Positions 47,209 to 60,670 of a stretch of DNA of 64,000 nt are shown in pieces. Under the pieces are notes generated by a model, which saw only the letters and a list, made by a program, of their open reading frames with translations, ran no database searches and was not told where the DNA came from. Origin of the DNA: Rhabdornis inornatus (lineage: Eukaryota; Chordata; Aves; Passeriformes; Rhabdornithidae). The DNA lies in contig VWZS01003467.1 in NCBI GenBank assembly GCA_013397075.1, forward strand, positions 37,008 through 101,007, written 5' to 3'. Within the stretch, counting starts at the first letter, position 1. The number at the start of each line of letters is the position of its first letter. The position numbers and the translations under genes are program-made.

Positions 47209-50200
47209 AGACAATAATACTTTAGAAGAGATGAATTTGGCTGGACTAGCGCTCAATTTCTAATTTTTAGGGTTATTTTCTTTTAATTAACTCTTATAAT
47301 TCATTTTCAGGATATCTAAAAGCATAAATAAAAGAAGGTGCAAATGTTTGCAAGATTATTTAATTTCCAATTCAATAAAAAATAAAAATAAAACATTTTT
47401 ACAGATTTGGAAGGGAAGGAAATTTTTAAAAACTGTTTGCTTTTAAAAAGTGATTTGTCAAACTTATCTTGTTCCCTAGAATAAAATACAAACTCTTTCC
47501 AAACAGTGTTAAAATGATAATATAAAAACAAATATTTGATTGAAATCCTTTGAGGTGCACAATATGGTGATATGCACATGTGATACACTGTATATCTACA
47601 ATTTTTAAAAGGTTAGTTAATTAGTATATCTATCAAATATTGTCCAATTAGAAAAGCAGTTGGTTAGGTAATTTTCCCCTGGGTTCTCCCTCATTGGAGC
47701 CCTCCCCCCTGAATCCCTTAGCCCTATACTTTATTGTGTCTACAATGTATACTGCAAAAGGAAGTGTACTCTCTAGACTAAAGGCAAGACTAAACAGAGT
47801 TTCAAGAATGGATAAGTAAGGGCCTGTTAAAATATGGGAAAAGGCAGGAAAAGTACCACAAGTTATAACTATGTATTAACAGTCTACAAAGTTGCAAGTA
47901 TATTAAAAATATATAAAAAGCCGTAAATATTTAGGCATCAAACTGAGTAAATCTTATATTTTCATATTTATTTCCTCTTAGATTTTCGTGGAAGAATAAA
48001 GACTTTTTTTTTTTGTAATTATTTGCAAATAATTACATATCATAAAGATTTTCATAACAAATACAGTGTTTTCAAGCAGAACTTGCTAGGAGAAGACATT
48101 TGTACTTTTATCAAAATTTTAATGGTCTAAATTGTTCTTCAGTATTCTCATATGATCTATTGAAGAAAGCTTTTACGGGTATGATGCTTCTGATTAGATA
48201 ATAAAGACTTGGACATATTTCTTTGCTCATATAATTTTAGGGACAAGGATTTTAGAATACCATGTGTAGGGGGAGTGGATTTACACTGCAGATGGAGGAT
48301 GCGATGTAGGATAAAGCAGTTACAGCAGTAGGCCCATTTAAACCAGTTTCTTGCACAGCTGTTTCTGGGTTGGTACAGACAAATTTGATTTTAAGGCTCA
48401 GTTCAATCTTAAGAGCTGTACTTTATGCTTTTTCTGCCAGGTTAAGACTTGCTTGATTTTAGAGACAGAATGTGGAGGAATCTCTGTAGGCAGAATCTTG
48501 GCAAGAGTCTCAGACAGACAGCATGTAGGAAGGAAATAAAGGCTTGTATAAATACAGTCTGGCTGTAGAGGACTAAGGTTCATTAAAGAAAATAATTATG
48601 GAAAATATTTTAATTTTTGTTAATTTAATAACAAGAAAAATGAGAAGAGATTATCAGAGATAAAAACTGTAAAGTATAGTTCAAGACTTGAGATATTAGA
48701 ACCTCGATCTTTACATCAATGTTCCATGATGCCAGAAGTGTTCTTTATGTTCTTATTATGTCACAATTCACTAGTTTACCTTTTCAGGGTAGGATTGACT
48801 CAGATGAGTGTAGTGGAGCACAAAGTGTTGTCTAACCAGGATCTTCAACTCACAGAGACAAGAGGAAGTAAATGGGATTACTGAGCTGACAACAGCTGCT
48901 CATTGCATCAGTTTTCAGGGGTTTTTTTCAACTCTCTGCAAAGGAATTTTTTTAAAAGCACATCTTGTTTACTGACCAGAATGACCTAACAGGTGCTACT
49001 TTCAGGTGGTCTCTTTTGGAAGACAGAGGAAAGTACATTTGTTTTCTTTATCTTATGATAACTTTTGGGAGGATATTTCAGAGGAATGTTTGGTCTATCT
49101 TATGAGACACTGTAGTTTTTTGATCTCTCTTGAATCAGATTAGAGTAAAAGCAAACAAATGTGGGCAATTCCTCTTTGAGCCTGTTCCAAGAATTTACCA
49201 TTCCAATGGTTCCTTTCTAGAATTAAGCAAGATATATAAACACTTTGATGGCTCGATTTCTTTTTAATTAAAGTTTAATTATCTGCCATTCAGTTGCTAG
49301 AGATTAAAGTATGTATGTAGGGCTTTTAGGATGTTCATATACAAAGGTTTGAGGAAAGAGTATGCCCACATAGCCATTAAGGGAAAACACTCAAAGAGCA
49401 GGAAAGCAATCTGTAGAATCAGAAAAACAGGCAGCGATGGCTGGCTTGACAATGCAAGGAGAACACTAAAGCTTGAGTACACAAGGAAGACAGAAACAAA
49501 CAGCAAATAGCCAATGCATTGAGGGCAGCACAACCGACATAACTGTAATGCTGTATTGCTGTGGATAGGAGTAGAATGCCCTCCAGAGAATAATTCTGAA
49601 CTAGTAGAAAAAAAGATTATTCTGGCTGCTATCTTTGATGTGAGAGATTTGAAAGCAGTACAAGAAAGCAGAGGAAGAAACTAAGAATATGACAAGGATG
49701 AAGCCATCCTTAATCTTAGCTCCTTTATTTTTTGTTTTACTTTTTTTTTCCAGTCTTGTGGAGGAGTAGCAAACATATTTGACTGAGGTCTTCCTATTCA
49801 GGGAAAGAAACAGTAAGACTTTCTTTAAAAAAGGACAACTTTTTATGCTAAAAGTTTACTGGGACCTTGCTGCCTGGGAAACATAACTTTATGATTTTGT
49901 AAACAGAGATAATAAATATAAAAATAAAGGAAACAATGTGCATCTTAAACTAAACAGAAAGCAGTGGGAAATTACAGAGAATAAGTATTATCTGTTTCTG
50001 GGTTTTTTTTCTTCAGTGTAAATAAAATCACGTTCAATAATAGGCTATGAACACACTGTGTTGACCAGGGGAATGTGGCATGAATTTTGTGATGCATTTA
50101 TGATCTGTTTTCAAATTTTAAAATAAACCAATATTTAAGTGACATAAATGACTTTTAGCAATTATGCCTGCTAGACACTGCATTCTGATCAGCTAAGAGG

Positions 50201-51050
50201 AAAAAAAATCTGCATTGACTATTAATAGCAGAACAGTAATGAACCAGGTGTGTTGATTCAAAGTCTGCAGACAAAGTACTTCCAGTAGTAGGGGAATTAT
50301 AAAAAATAAGAATGGAAAAAGTTAAAGTATCATATTGTTCAAGGTAGAACAGAAATAAAGTTCTAATGTTTTGTGGCCCAGACCAGCATCATAGACCTTC
50401 ATGGATAATCTAGGTATCCTGGGAGCATGGTAGACTTACTGCCAGAGCTGATCAGTCCTCCTTCCTAATCCAGGATAGCACAAAAATTCATAGCACTCCC
50501 CATTTAATCTCTACAAATACATCCTCTGTATAAAGAAGCAGGAAGGAAAATTACTGTGTTAGATAGCAGACAGTGCTGGCATAGGAAAAGATTCATTTAT
50601 TGGTGGAAAACTTACCTTGAGAGCATTGGAGACTTTGAATTATTTGAAACATTGGAGAAGCAAGAATCCCAACTAACTTTTGCAGGATACTTTCTTGCCA
50701 GGGAAAGACAGCAGGCTTAATTCTGTCCTCTAAATCTACAGCATTTTTACCTAAAAATTCCCAAGCCAATCTTATATTGAGATAGCTTGTCATTTCATCT
50801 AATTTTGTTCTGTTCCTACTCCTAAAATCCCTTTCTCAGTCTCTGCCTTTTCCGTAATGTTTTATTTATAATCTGCTTCAGGAAGACACTGATTTGTGAC
50901 AAGGAAAAATTATACACTGGGGCTCAGATTTGGCCTCCAATGAAAAGTAATAAACATTGACTATAAAAAAAGGAAGGAGAAGACAGACTTGCATTAGGTA
51001 TCACAGCATAGATCATTGAATGACTAAGAAATCAGTAATGTGATTTTGAG
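46945..51050. other. AT-rich unique sequence without a recognisable gene
   Basis: Contains a poly(T) run (47185-47207). A 78-codon hydrophobic frame on the minus strand (49297-49533) has no supporting gene signals. No transposon recognised. Confidence 0.5.
47185..47207. repeat. Poly(T) tract
   Basis: Twenty-three uninterrupted Ts. Confidence 0.9.
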
Positions 51051-51053
51051 AAC

Positions 51054-52056
51054 TGTAGAATTGAATCTGGATGGATGCCAGACACCCACTAAAGCCATTC
51101 TACTGGCTTTAGTATCATTCTACTCCACAGCTGGATGGAGAAGAGAATATATTATGAAGGGTTCATGAGTTGAAGTAAGGACAGAGAGAGATCATTCACC
51201 AAATACTGCCACAGGGAAAACAGACTCAAATTCGAGATATTAATTGAATTTATTACTAAAAAAATCATAGCAGGATAATAAGAAGTAAAATAAGACTTCA
51301 AAGCCACCTTACCCCCACCCCTTCCTCCTTCCCAGCTCTACCTCCTAGCCCTCAGTGGTGCAGGGAGATAGGGAATAGGAGTTATGGTAACTTCATTGCA
51401 TGTTTCTGCCATTGCTCAGGGAGAGGAGTCCTTCCTCTGCTCTTTCATGAGGTGCACTCCTTCACGAGGAAGCTGCTCCAGCATGGTCCCACACAGGGTT
51501 GGCAGACCTACCAGGAAACCTGCTCCAGTGTGAATTCTTCTTTCCACAGACTGCAGGTCTCTGCCAGGACCTTGCTCCACTGTGGATTTCCCATAGGTTC
51601 ACAGCCTCTTCTCAGAAATCCACCTCCTCCAGAGGCTGCAGGTGGATTTCTGCATCCCTGTGGTCCTTTATGTACTTCAGGGGAACAAACTTCTTCACCA
51701 TGGTCTTCATCACGTGCTGTCAAGGAATCTCAGCTCGGGCACATGGAGCATCTCTGTCCTCTCCTTCTCCACTGACCTTGCTGTGTGCAGAGCTGTTCAT
51801 CTCACATTCTCACCCCTGTCTTCTCTGGCCACAAATACTTCTTCAAAATAGGGTTTTTTTCCCCTTAAATATGTTATCACAGAGGCGTTATCACCATTTG
51901 TGATTGATCCAGCCTTGGCCAGCAGCACATCTGTCTTCAAGCTGGCTGGCACTGGTTATGGCTCTGCTGGACATGGAGGAAGCTTCTGACAACTTCACAC
52001 AAAAGACACCTCTGTAGCCCCTGGCTTCCAAAACCTGCCCATGCATACCCAGTACA
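51054..52056 (-). mobile_element. Solo LTR of an avian endogenous retrovirus (ERVL-like), minus strand, about 1 kb
   Basis: This is a non-coding retroviral LTR remnant with no internal viral genes next to it. On the + strand it begins TGTAGAATTGAATCTGGATG and ends atgcatacccagtaca, so both strands have TG...CA ends. Flanking 5-mers AGAAC (51049-51053) and AGAAT (52057-52061) match 4/5, consistent with an aged 5-bp target duplication. On the minus strand a TATA-like CATATTTAAG lies at 51864-51873 and a polyadenylation signal AATAAA at 51249-51254, both in the right order for an LTR. The centre holds the cysteine/proline-coding-like, GC-rich minisatellite (ctccag-gtgg, ccacaggctgcagg variants) typical of this bird LTR. 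The frames at 51452-51903 lie inside it and are not host genes. The family is identified from memory. Confidence 0.88.
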
Positions 52057-52061
52057 AGAAT

Positions 52062-54305
52062 AAATAGGATTTGGAGCACAAGAAAGGGCTAGAGAATAAA
52101 ACTATAATTGATGGTGAAACACAGAGATTTGATGACTAAATTTCAGCCCTCCTGTTTGTAGCTCATCTTTGACAAAAGTTTAGATTAAGTCAAATGATGC
52201 CGTTCCTTTCAAAAGAAGATCATTTACTTTAGAATTTTGTTCCAAATCAGTCTGTTATCCTGTTGATGCTATAATTTACCTAGTATGTATGCAGAAATAT
52301 TGCCCTATCTGATTTCAGAAAATTTGGTCAGTGAACTAAAGTTATGACACTTGTCTAAACAAAGCAACTGTCAGCTCATATCACAAGCTCCTTCTAAATA
52401 AAGACCTGCACTGCTCCAAAATTTGTTTTTCTTTAATGAATCCAAGTCTTTCCACTGTCATTATTCATTCTTTCTAAAAACACTGGAAAATGCAATAAAT
52501 TACTCAACTGTGACCTAGCATGTCCTAAGGTGCATATTTTATTGATGTAAATAAATGAGATTCTAGTCTACCCAAACGCTGATGTTTTGATTTAATAGAA
52601 ACACTGTTTACCTTAAAAGTTGTCATTACTGCAATGATTATTTTCCCTGGAGGCTCTGATGATGGAGGACAACTGCTAGAAGCCTGCTTCTGAACTATCT
52701 GCAGATTCATTGGGCAATTAAACTATTCTATTATGGACTAAAAGGAGAAAATAATTAACATGCTTAGTTTTCTGTGGTTTACTCTAGTATATATATTTCC
52801 TTATATTGAAAGAAAGAAGTCTGAAAGTGCATTAGTTTCATGCTTGCATAAATGCAAAACTTTTTAGATAAAATTACAGTGTTAAACTCCATTATTACTA
52901 GGTATTAAATTAAAATAAACCAGACACTGCGAACTTGCTATTATTTCAAATTAAAATAAAAATGTATATTTTACAGTGCTCAGAGCTAGAAGAACTGTTG
53001 TAGATGTTTTCTTATGCTTTTGATGTCAGCTATCCCTCTAGTTTTCATCCTGGATATCAATCTTGAAAACTAATACACATATAAATTCTATTTCCCTTCT
53101 TTCTGCCTTTAGGTGGTATCCAGTTTTATCAACAGGAATTCATTTTGTAAAGGTCACTGACTTAATGAAATAGTTTTCAATGTTTCTGCCCATACCTTCC
53201 TTTGAAAAATAGATTTACCTTAACTAGGTATTCATCAGTACAAATTAACTGGATATATTAAATGCCATATCATTGCATTGGAAAAAAAATGAAAAATGTG
53301 CTGTTATTGCTCCGGGAAAAGAAAACAAGAAAAAAAAAAAAAAGAAAGAAAAAAAAAAGAGGTAATATACTGCATCAAAGGAAAAGGAAAAACTAAAACC
53401 TTTTATGGGCTGGACATTGAAGGAGCCTAGCTTACTCCTACTGGATGATCCTCCCTGTTGTTCTTGGAAGCCAAAGAGATAGGATAGGTTTTGACAAAAG
53501 TTCCATTTCTCTTTAAAATATATAAGCCACATATATTTTAAAGCTAATAATGCTCGAAATTTTGAGGTAAATTAAAGAAAAAAAAGGGTCATACTACCAT
53601 CAGTTTTCCCCACAGTTAAATCCATCTTGGAATGAATTGTGGGTGACACTGGGCTTCTAGCAAAGACATAAAATAGAAGATAAAAGGGGGCTGATTTCTG
53701 AAATTATTACCTATTCAGAAGTTGAAATTAGTTATTATAAGCCTACAGTTGTTTCAGTATTTTTGAGAGTTTAGATAGGAAATAAACACATAGACTAGTC
53801 AAGCTGTCTGTCATTTAAAAAAATCAAATGTGATCAAAAGAGCAAAAATTCTAGAGTTTCTGCTTCAAAGACCCTCTCTTAGTATTGAAGAACAGTAGAG
53901 GACATATAATCTTGATGATTAAAGTACATATCAGAGCCAGCATAGGACAATAAAATCCAGCACTACCAAATTTTTTGTTTCACAGTCTGTGAGTATTTAA
54001 TTCTTCTATATGGAATTAACTTTTTGTGTACCTCATATTTAAAGTAAAATAATGGTTTCTGCTTGTATGAAGTATCTTTTCACAAGATATCAGATTCCAA
54101 TACTCTTCAATGAGGTTATTTTAGATATTCTATAGAGGAAGGGTATAAAATTTAATAGGAAATGCAACAAATTTAAAATATTTTGTATTACATTATATCT
54201 TTGATTTAGCACAGTGATACCTAATATACAAAGAACACAATATCAATTTAAGTTCACCTTATAAAATACAGTAATTGCAATATAAAATTCAATCTCTACA
54301 CCAAT
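52062..54305. other. AT-rich unique sequence without a recognisable gene
   Basis: Contains an A-rich simple tract at 53316-53360 that generates an artefactual phenylalanine-rich frame on the minus strand. No transposon recognised. Confidence 0.5.
53316..53360. repeat. A-rich simple tract (AAAG interruptions)
   Basis: A runs with single G interruptions. Confidence 0.85.
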
Positions 54306-54312
54306 GTGATAG

Positions 54313-54690
54313 TCAGAATGTTTGAAATTTGAAGGGTTCTCTGAAGGTCATCTGGTCTGAGCCCCTGCTTGAGCATAGACACCTAGAGGCAGGTGTCCAG
54401 AACCATGTCCAGGTAGCTTTTGAATATCTCTGAGGATGGAGAAGCCATAACTTCTCTGGGTAACTTGTGCCAGTGCTTAGTCACCCTTACAAAAGTGTTT
54501 CCTGATGTTCAGGACAAAACTCCTGTGTTTCAGTTTGTGCCCATTGTCCTCTTACTGGATATCGATGAAAAAAATTTTCTCTGTCCTCTCTGAACTTCCT
54601 TCCATCTATTTATGTACATTAATTAAGTCCCCTTTGGACCTTTTCTGCTCTAGGCTAAGCCATCCCAACTCTCTCCATCACCAGGTGAGA
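54313..54690 (-). mobile_element. CR1 LINE 3'-end fragment, minus strand, diverged
   Basis: From tcagaatgtttgaaatttga through gaaggtcatctggtctgagc, acttctctgggtaacttgtg and agtttgtgcccattgtcctc to ctaagccatcccaactctct: diverged versions of the CR1 3' blocks in reverse complement. It is clearly older than the copy at 17478. Confidence 0.85.
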
Positions 54691-54699
54691 CTGATTGAC

Positions 54700-54876
54700 A
54701 GGTAATTCCGTGGGGCCTTGTTTTTGCCCTCCTTTAAAACAGGAGCTGCTTTCCTCCAGTCTTTAAGCACTTCCTCCTGTTGCCATGATCGATCAAAGAT
54801 TACTGAAAATAGTCTGGCAATGATCTGTCAGCTTCTTCAGCACTCATGGGAGCATTCCATGGAGGGCTCATGAACT
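54700..54876 (-). mobile_element. Upstream part of CR1 (same strand), diverged
   Basis: tttgccctcctttaaaacag, tcctccagtctttaagcact, cttcctcctgttgccatgat, tctggcaatgatctgtcagc and ttcagcactcatgggagcat match blocks further 5' in CR1, read in reverse complement. It is probably the continuation of the 54313 copy after an internal deletion. Confidence 0.7.
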
Positions 54877-54883
54877 TCAGGCA

Positions 54884-55143
54884 ACCAGTGACAAGACAAG
54901 AGGTCTTAAGCTGTGGCAGGAGTAGTTTAGGCTGAACATCAGGGAAAAAATTCTTCAGGGAAATAGCGATTGGCCATTGGAATGGGCTGGCCAGGTAGGT
55001 GGTGAAGTCACCAGCCCTGGAGGTGTTTAAAAAGAGACTGGACGTGGCACTCAGTGCCATGGTTTAGTTGATAAAGTGGTGTTAGGTCATAGGTTGGACT
55101 CAATGATCTCAAAGCTCTTTTCCAAATGAGTGAATTCTGTGAC
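54884..55143 (+). mobile_element. CR1 LINE 3' end, plus strand
   Basis: caaccagtgacaagacaaga, ttaggctgaacatcagggaa, cattggaatgggctggccag, tcaccagccctggaggtgtt, ggacgtggcactcagtgcca and ggttggactcaatgatctca follow the CR1 3' region in forward order, ending near gtgaattctgtgac. It sits directly beside a minus-strand CR1, forming an inverted pair. The 86-codon frame on the minus strand here is an artefact. Confidence 0.88.
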
Positions 55144-55673
55144 TAATGGATGTCCATTCCTAAACTACAACAATCATATTTGCCTATGTCGATTGACCCT
55201 TCATCCATTTTTGGGGAGTATTGGTTAGTCACAAAAGAAGGAGGAAGTTTCTATACATTTGTAGAGTAGAAAGAAATCTTTGTTAGATTACAGTATTAAA
55301 AATTGCCAGATTATATACATTCAGAAAAAAAAGTTGCCAAAAAGGCTCTGCTACTTTGAAACTTTATGTTTCTGAAATAAAAGCTGTTTTTCGTCTTTGA
55401 AAATTCTTTATTTCGCTATTTTGATCATAGTACTAAGAATTACTTACCATAGTAACAGAATAAGACAGCAGATATATTTGCTGATTTTTACTAAATTGTG
55501 AAACCATTGCTAATGCACAGCAGTTGCTGAGATATAAAGCACATCTAATTTGCAGGTGATACAAAATGCTTTCAGCAGACTTAGTACTGTGAAGTTTATG
55601 ATACAAGTCAGATATATAGTTCAAGTGAAGGAAACCCATGAAAAATGCATATATATTTAATTAGACCTTCATC

Positions 55674-55758
55674 AGAAAAAAACCCAACCAAAAAAGGAAA
55701 AACACCCAGCATAACCCCAAAAACCTCCAAAGCCAAACCAACCAAGAAACAAAAAATA
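55674..55758. repeat. A/C-rich low-complexity tract
   Basis: CCAACCAAAAAAGG, CCCCAAAAACC and CCAAACCAACC units. Confidence 0.75.
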
Positions 55759-58025
55759 TCCAGAACAAATAAGCTTAATTTGTAGTCAAGTTGAGAAATC
55801 AAGTCCTATGCATGTAGAGTGTGATCACAGCAGCAAGTAGGGAGATAACAGAGCATGAGATGAGCCTTTCTACAGCATTCCTTTTGCATAAATTTACTAG
55901 ATCTCCTTAGATGGTTTTAATTGTTTTGACCCTAGGTCAAGAACGAGGAACTAGATAATTGGTCTGTGCTCATTTGCAGCTTGATTAGTCTAATGCCATA
56001 CAGCTGTGCATCACCATATAGGTGGAGATTTCTAACTGCTCCAATGGGTAGTATTAAGAGAAGCTAAGCCTGAAAAAGCAAAGTTATCTCTTGCCCTTCT
56101 ATTACTGCTCACCCTAGAAATTTAAGCATAATCTGACCTCAAGATAATTAAGTAAAGAGATTTAAATGTATCATATACTTTGAGTCATTATCTCTTTTAC
56201 ATATTATTTTTACACCTGACTTCAGAATAATTACTGTTAATTCACCGTGGTACAGAAGCAGACTCAAGTCTAAATTGATTTGGGTGTAGAAAAATTATCT
56301 TCCCAGAGGAGACTGAGTACTGCTAACTTTGACTTATGTTTCTGCAAGAAATATTGTCATGTTGGTCATTCCACTTTGCACAGCTAAATTTCTGTTTTCA
56401 CTTGGCCATACTGCTACCATTGTGGGGCAAACATGTTCACTTTTGGCTTTGACATTAGCCGCTCATATAGTGTTTGTTTATTTAACTCATGTCTAAAACA
56501 ATTGGGTTTGAGATATCCAAGCGGTAACTGAAGTACATCAAACTTGGATGTCAAGGCTGCTAAAGGACTCTTAAAGGTAAGGTTGATTAATTAATCTTTT
56601 GCCAAAACAAGATTAAATTTCCACTGGAGTTTTCTTCTTATAATATTGTAAACGACATAAGTTGATATAATATATTTGATTCTTCCTTATAAATTGCTGA
56701 AATTCTTGTATTCCTAACTAAATTCTGCTTTACTGTACACTTATTACTCTAGAGCAAAATTTAAGCCATTTCCAGATCACAACAGACAAAATCTGGTGGT
56801 TAAAGATCAGAAAAGGTTTATTTAATAGCAAAACAAATCTGTATTTTTTCTTAGACGTATCTAGCGTAAAAATGAAATAAATCATCGAATCATTATTCTG
56901 CAGAAGTATTTTTTCCTTTACCTAGTTCTCTGTCAGTTCATAACCTGTAAAATTTGTTCTGATTCTAGAAAGTTGTTTACATGCATTTATGCACTTGCAT
57001 AAGTAATATAATTTGGGGTCCTGTGTTTATAGTAAAATGAGTGCAAAAATATTTTGGGCTTTAATTTAGTAAAAGCTGTGAGAAAGTAACACTCTCCTGG
57101 CTGAAATGAAACTGGAGACTTTTGAAAAATGAGTAAGTTGATGAAAAATTGCATAGCTAGATAAAGATTAACTAATTTAAATTTTCAAAAATTCTAATTA
57201 AAAAACAGTTCAGCACCCTCTGCTTTAAAGGGATTATAACATACTGATGCTTATTTCTAATTTCTTTAGACTAGTGTAGATGTGTATCTCACAGTTGTAC
57301 TCCTTACCTTCAAATTATAAAAAGACATTTTTAATGTAACTTTGCCCCTTGCTGCCTTTAATACCAGAATCATATTTGGTTCTCACCTTGTGAGCGTGCA
57401 TGCATTGGTAAAGCAGGTGGTATAGTATCACCTTAGCAGGTCCAGGAAATTTTGAGACTTCCAGCTGCTAGTCTAGGACAGCAGAACTTCCCTGAAGATT
57501 TTACATCATATGTCAGTCTGGCGCAGATGTCTTGGATACTTGGATGTCTCAGATGGAACTTGCTGCCTCTATTTGAAATCTCACCTGACAAATTGCAGCA
57601 GATGAAATCTTAGCTGTAGTGTGTGAGCTCAGGATTCACACTGTATAACTAAATTTCCCTAACCAAGTCTGCAAGATTTCAAATGGGAAGAAAGTTGTCC
57701 AATTCTTCACATGGGCAGGAAAAGGATTGAAATAATGAGAAACAGGTCAGCAGATGAGATTTTGGACCTGGTGGTAGGAAAGAATAAAAGATTCTGGGGC
57801 AGGGGCTGAAAATCATCAACTGGTTATTAATATTATTAGATATGGAATTTAACACAAACGTTATAATTAGGAATTAATTAGAAAGGTCTTTGGCAGGGAA
57901 GGCAAAAATCTTGGCATAGAAAGACTATAAGATGGAAACTAATGACCTCTCTATTCCTTTTTCCTATTTTCCAAAAATATAATTTAATTTTGAGGAGGTT
58001 TTGCTTCTTTGTGGCATTCTTTTTT

Positions 58026-58061
58026 TAAAACAAAAAACAAAAAAACAAACAAAAAAACCTA
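58026..58061. repeat. A/C-rich low-complexity tract
   Basis: AAACAAAAAAC and AAACAAAC units. Confidence 0.75.
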
Positions 58062-60428
58062 CCAGGATTTTTCCTACATTGCCAAGTTCCACTTTTCCAA
58101 TATGTCAATTGAGACAATAGTTCATATATTATATCTGAGCTGTTCATATTTTATATATTTGGGCTATAAGAGTTATTTTACTAAAGATGCTAGTATTTCC
58201 TGAGTTTCAGCAGTGTGTTTTATACAGAGTTCTTGCCCAGAGGAGTCTAGATTCTTGTTGGGCTTAGACAAAACAATTTGAAGATCAAAGTAAAAGACCT
58301 AGTTGTAGCAGAAGCCTGAGGATCTGGAAATTTGCCTGCATGAGTAACACAAATGCCTAGGGGTGGATTTAAAGACAAGAAAAGAAAAGTTTTATGAAAA
58401 GGTAGATATAGTTTACTCCATAAGAAAAAGAAAGGGCAAGGAGTAGAAAAAAAATGTTAAAATGTTCCAGCCCTACTGATGATTTCACATTTGCAACAAC
58501 CACATTAATTCACAACAGTCTCCCATCAGCTGACCTGATTAAATGCATGCTTGTTGAATTTTTCACTGTTACATTTTCCATCATGAGTCTAAAAACATTT
58601 CTTTATTCTTCAGTTCTTCTTTGAAATCTCTTTAAAAGTTTATAGAAACCTTGACCACCTGTAGATAGAGGTGTGATAATGATTAATGTAGTGCTCCATG
58701 GTCTCTGTACTGCCCATAACATTCTTGCTATAATCGTGTGGTCTGCACATCTGGTTTCAGTAGCTATTGGTTGACTCTACATCTTTAAGCTAACAATTTG
58801 TCATCTTTAAAAAGAAAAAAATGTGAATTCATTAATTCATGATGTAGTCTATCAAGTTTTCAACCCAACAAAGTACCAGTAATAATCCAAACGTAAACTA
58901 AAAGCAAAATATTTTGTGTGTGTACTTTTTCCCAGAAGAGAAACTAACAGGTAGTATTAAAATAAATTAAAAAACCTAAGAATAATAGTAAATCAAAAGA
59001 ATGAAGCTGATTACTTTGCTGAAAAATAAGAGGAGTTTTGTTTTTGTTTAAGAACAGAAGTACAACTGAAAAATGGCAATAACATTTCACAGATGCTTTT
59101 ATTAATTTCATAATCTAAAGCAGGGAACTCAGACATGATCTTGAGTAACTACACATAACTCTAGTGATACAACATTTCTTTTTGATATATTCCTATTTAT
59201 AGATATGCTTCTATAATTATTCCTAGAAGCAATTTTTTCAGAATTAAAAATACTATACAAATTGTTTCCCAATGTGTAAAAAGTTTCCGGAGGAAAGATG
59301 AATTACAGGAGCATAAGGAAAGGAAAGGAAAAAGGTTCTATATCTCTTCAAGTGCTGCATATAAGAAACAATAGGTAAATAAATAGTTGGTTTTTTTTTC
59401 AAATAGTAATTGCAGTAAATGCAATAAGTGATGTCTGATCATGTATCTTTTTCTTGCTGTTACCTGAAACATCATTTAGATTAGATTACTTTAAACCATC
59501 TATGACAAAATGGGATATATGGGAGTGGACATCATTATCTCCACTTCTACACGTCACTTTTGGGCCAGACATGTCAAAGAAATTTAAGAAGCAAGAAAAC
59601 ATCAAGAATTTAATTTTGCATATTGTAATTTGTTTTTCAGTGCAGGGAAGCAATTTTCTTGAGATTAGTTTATAATCAAATGGCAAGTCAAACACAGGTC
59701 TCTCGGCCTTTCTCTATGGGTGTATGATCACATATCTTGGACTAATAGCTAGACTGCAAAATCATCCTGTGCCAATTAGTGTCTTTTAAGGGCTGATCTG
59801 TCTTCTGAGTCTTGTTTTGGAAAAGATCATGCCAGGTGGCTTTTTGTAATTGATTAATGTAAATATATATTCAAGTAGCTGCATAAGATGCCTTGTATTC
59901 TAATTCTAATGCATTCTCTGAAAACACAGAACAGTTCTCTGTTCAAGGTGACTTCCACATGAAACGGCACCAATGGAATCCTAGTCGATTTTTCAAAATA
60001 ACCTTAGTAAAACACTTAGGCAGGTTAAACATGCCCTCACACAAATTCAGTATATAGAAATTAAATTGTATTGTATAATAGAGAGGTCATAATGCAAGTT
60101 TTCAATGGTTTCTAGCCATTACAAATACACAATGGAGTATTGCTATAGTAGCCTATAGTTTTGTAGGTACCAGCTGAAGGACCTGTATTCCAGTATAATC
60201 AGCTTATTTGAATAGAGGGTTTCAGATCACTGTGGACAAATCCATGCTTTGTGCTGGAAAACAAGTGCTGCCAAGAGATAAATAAAGAGCTTCATTTATT
60301 CTTTTCAGTTTATAAAGTAGTTTAAAACAGTGGTTCTAAGACTTTCACACTTTATGCAAAAAAATAATTCTGGATCAAACTAATAGTAAAATTGTCATTT
60401 AAAGATAGTGGATTCAAACAAAGATTTG

Positions 60429-60670
60429 ACCTCTTCTCCTAGGCAGGGGCAAGAGGAAGCTGTGGCAGAGGTTCAGATGCGGGAACATAGTTGACATGGT
60501 TGGACATGGGAACAGACTGCCCAGAGAAATGGTGGACTCACCATCCCTGGAAGTGTTCAAGAAACAACTGGATGTGGCACTTAGTGCTATGGTTCAGTTT
60601 AAGCAGTTGTTTGGTCAAAGGTTGGACTCAATGAAGGTCTTTTCCAACTTTAATGATTCTATGATTCTAT
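60429..60670 (+). mobile_element. CR1 LINE 3' end, plus strand, with intact 3' terminal repeats
   Basis: cctcttctcctaggcagg, gggaacagactgcccagaga, ggactcaccatccctggaag, gatgtggcacttagtgctat and ggttggactcaatgaaggtc lead to tttccaactttaatgattct and the terminal direct repeats atgattctat at 60660-60670. The 5' part is internally deleted relative to 54884. The 66-codon frame inside it is not a gene. Confidence 0.92.

Larger units (their letters stand above)
55145..60425. other. AT-rich unique sequence without a recognisable gene
   Basis: Contains A/C-rich tracts at 55674-55758 and 58026-58061. Otherwise no recognisable element. Confidence 0.5.

Noticed and set aside
47640..47720. C-rich patch (cccctgggttctccctcatt) possibly a repeat fragment
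   Set aside because: It does not match the CR1 or LTR words I can recall, and it is too short to assign.
49297..49533. Hydrophobic 78-codon minus-strand frame resembling a small membrane protein
   Set aside because: AT-rich DNA readily encodes hydrophobic residues, and no splice, promoter or family evidence supports a gene.
51452..51903. Frames of 107 and 134 codons, cysteine/serine/proline-rich
   Set aside because: They fall inside the GC-rich centre of the minus-strand solo LTR, which is non-coding.
53245..53532. 95-codon phenylalanine/serine-rich minus-strand frame
   Set aside because: It is created by the A-rich simple tract at 53316-53360.
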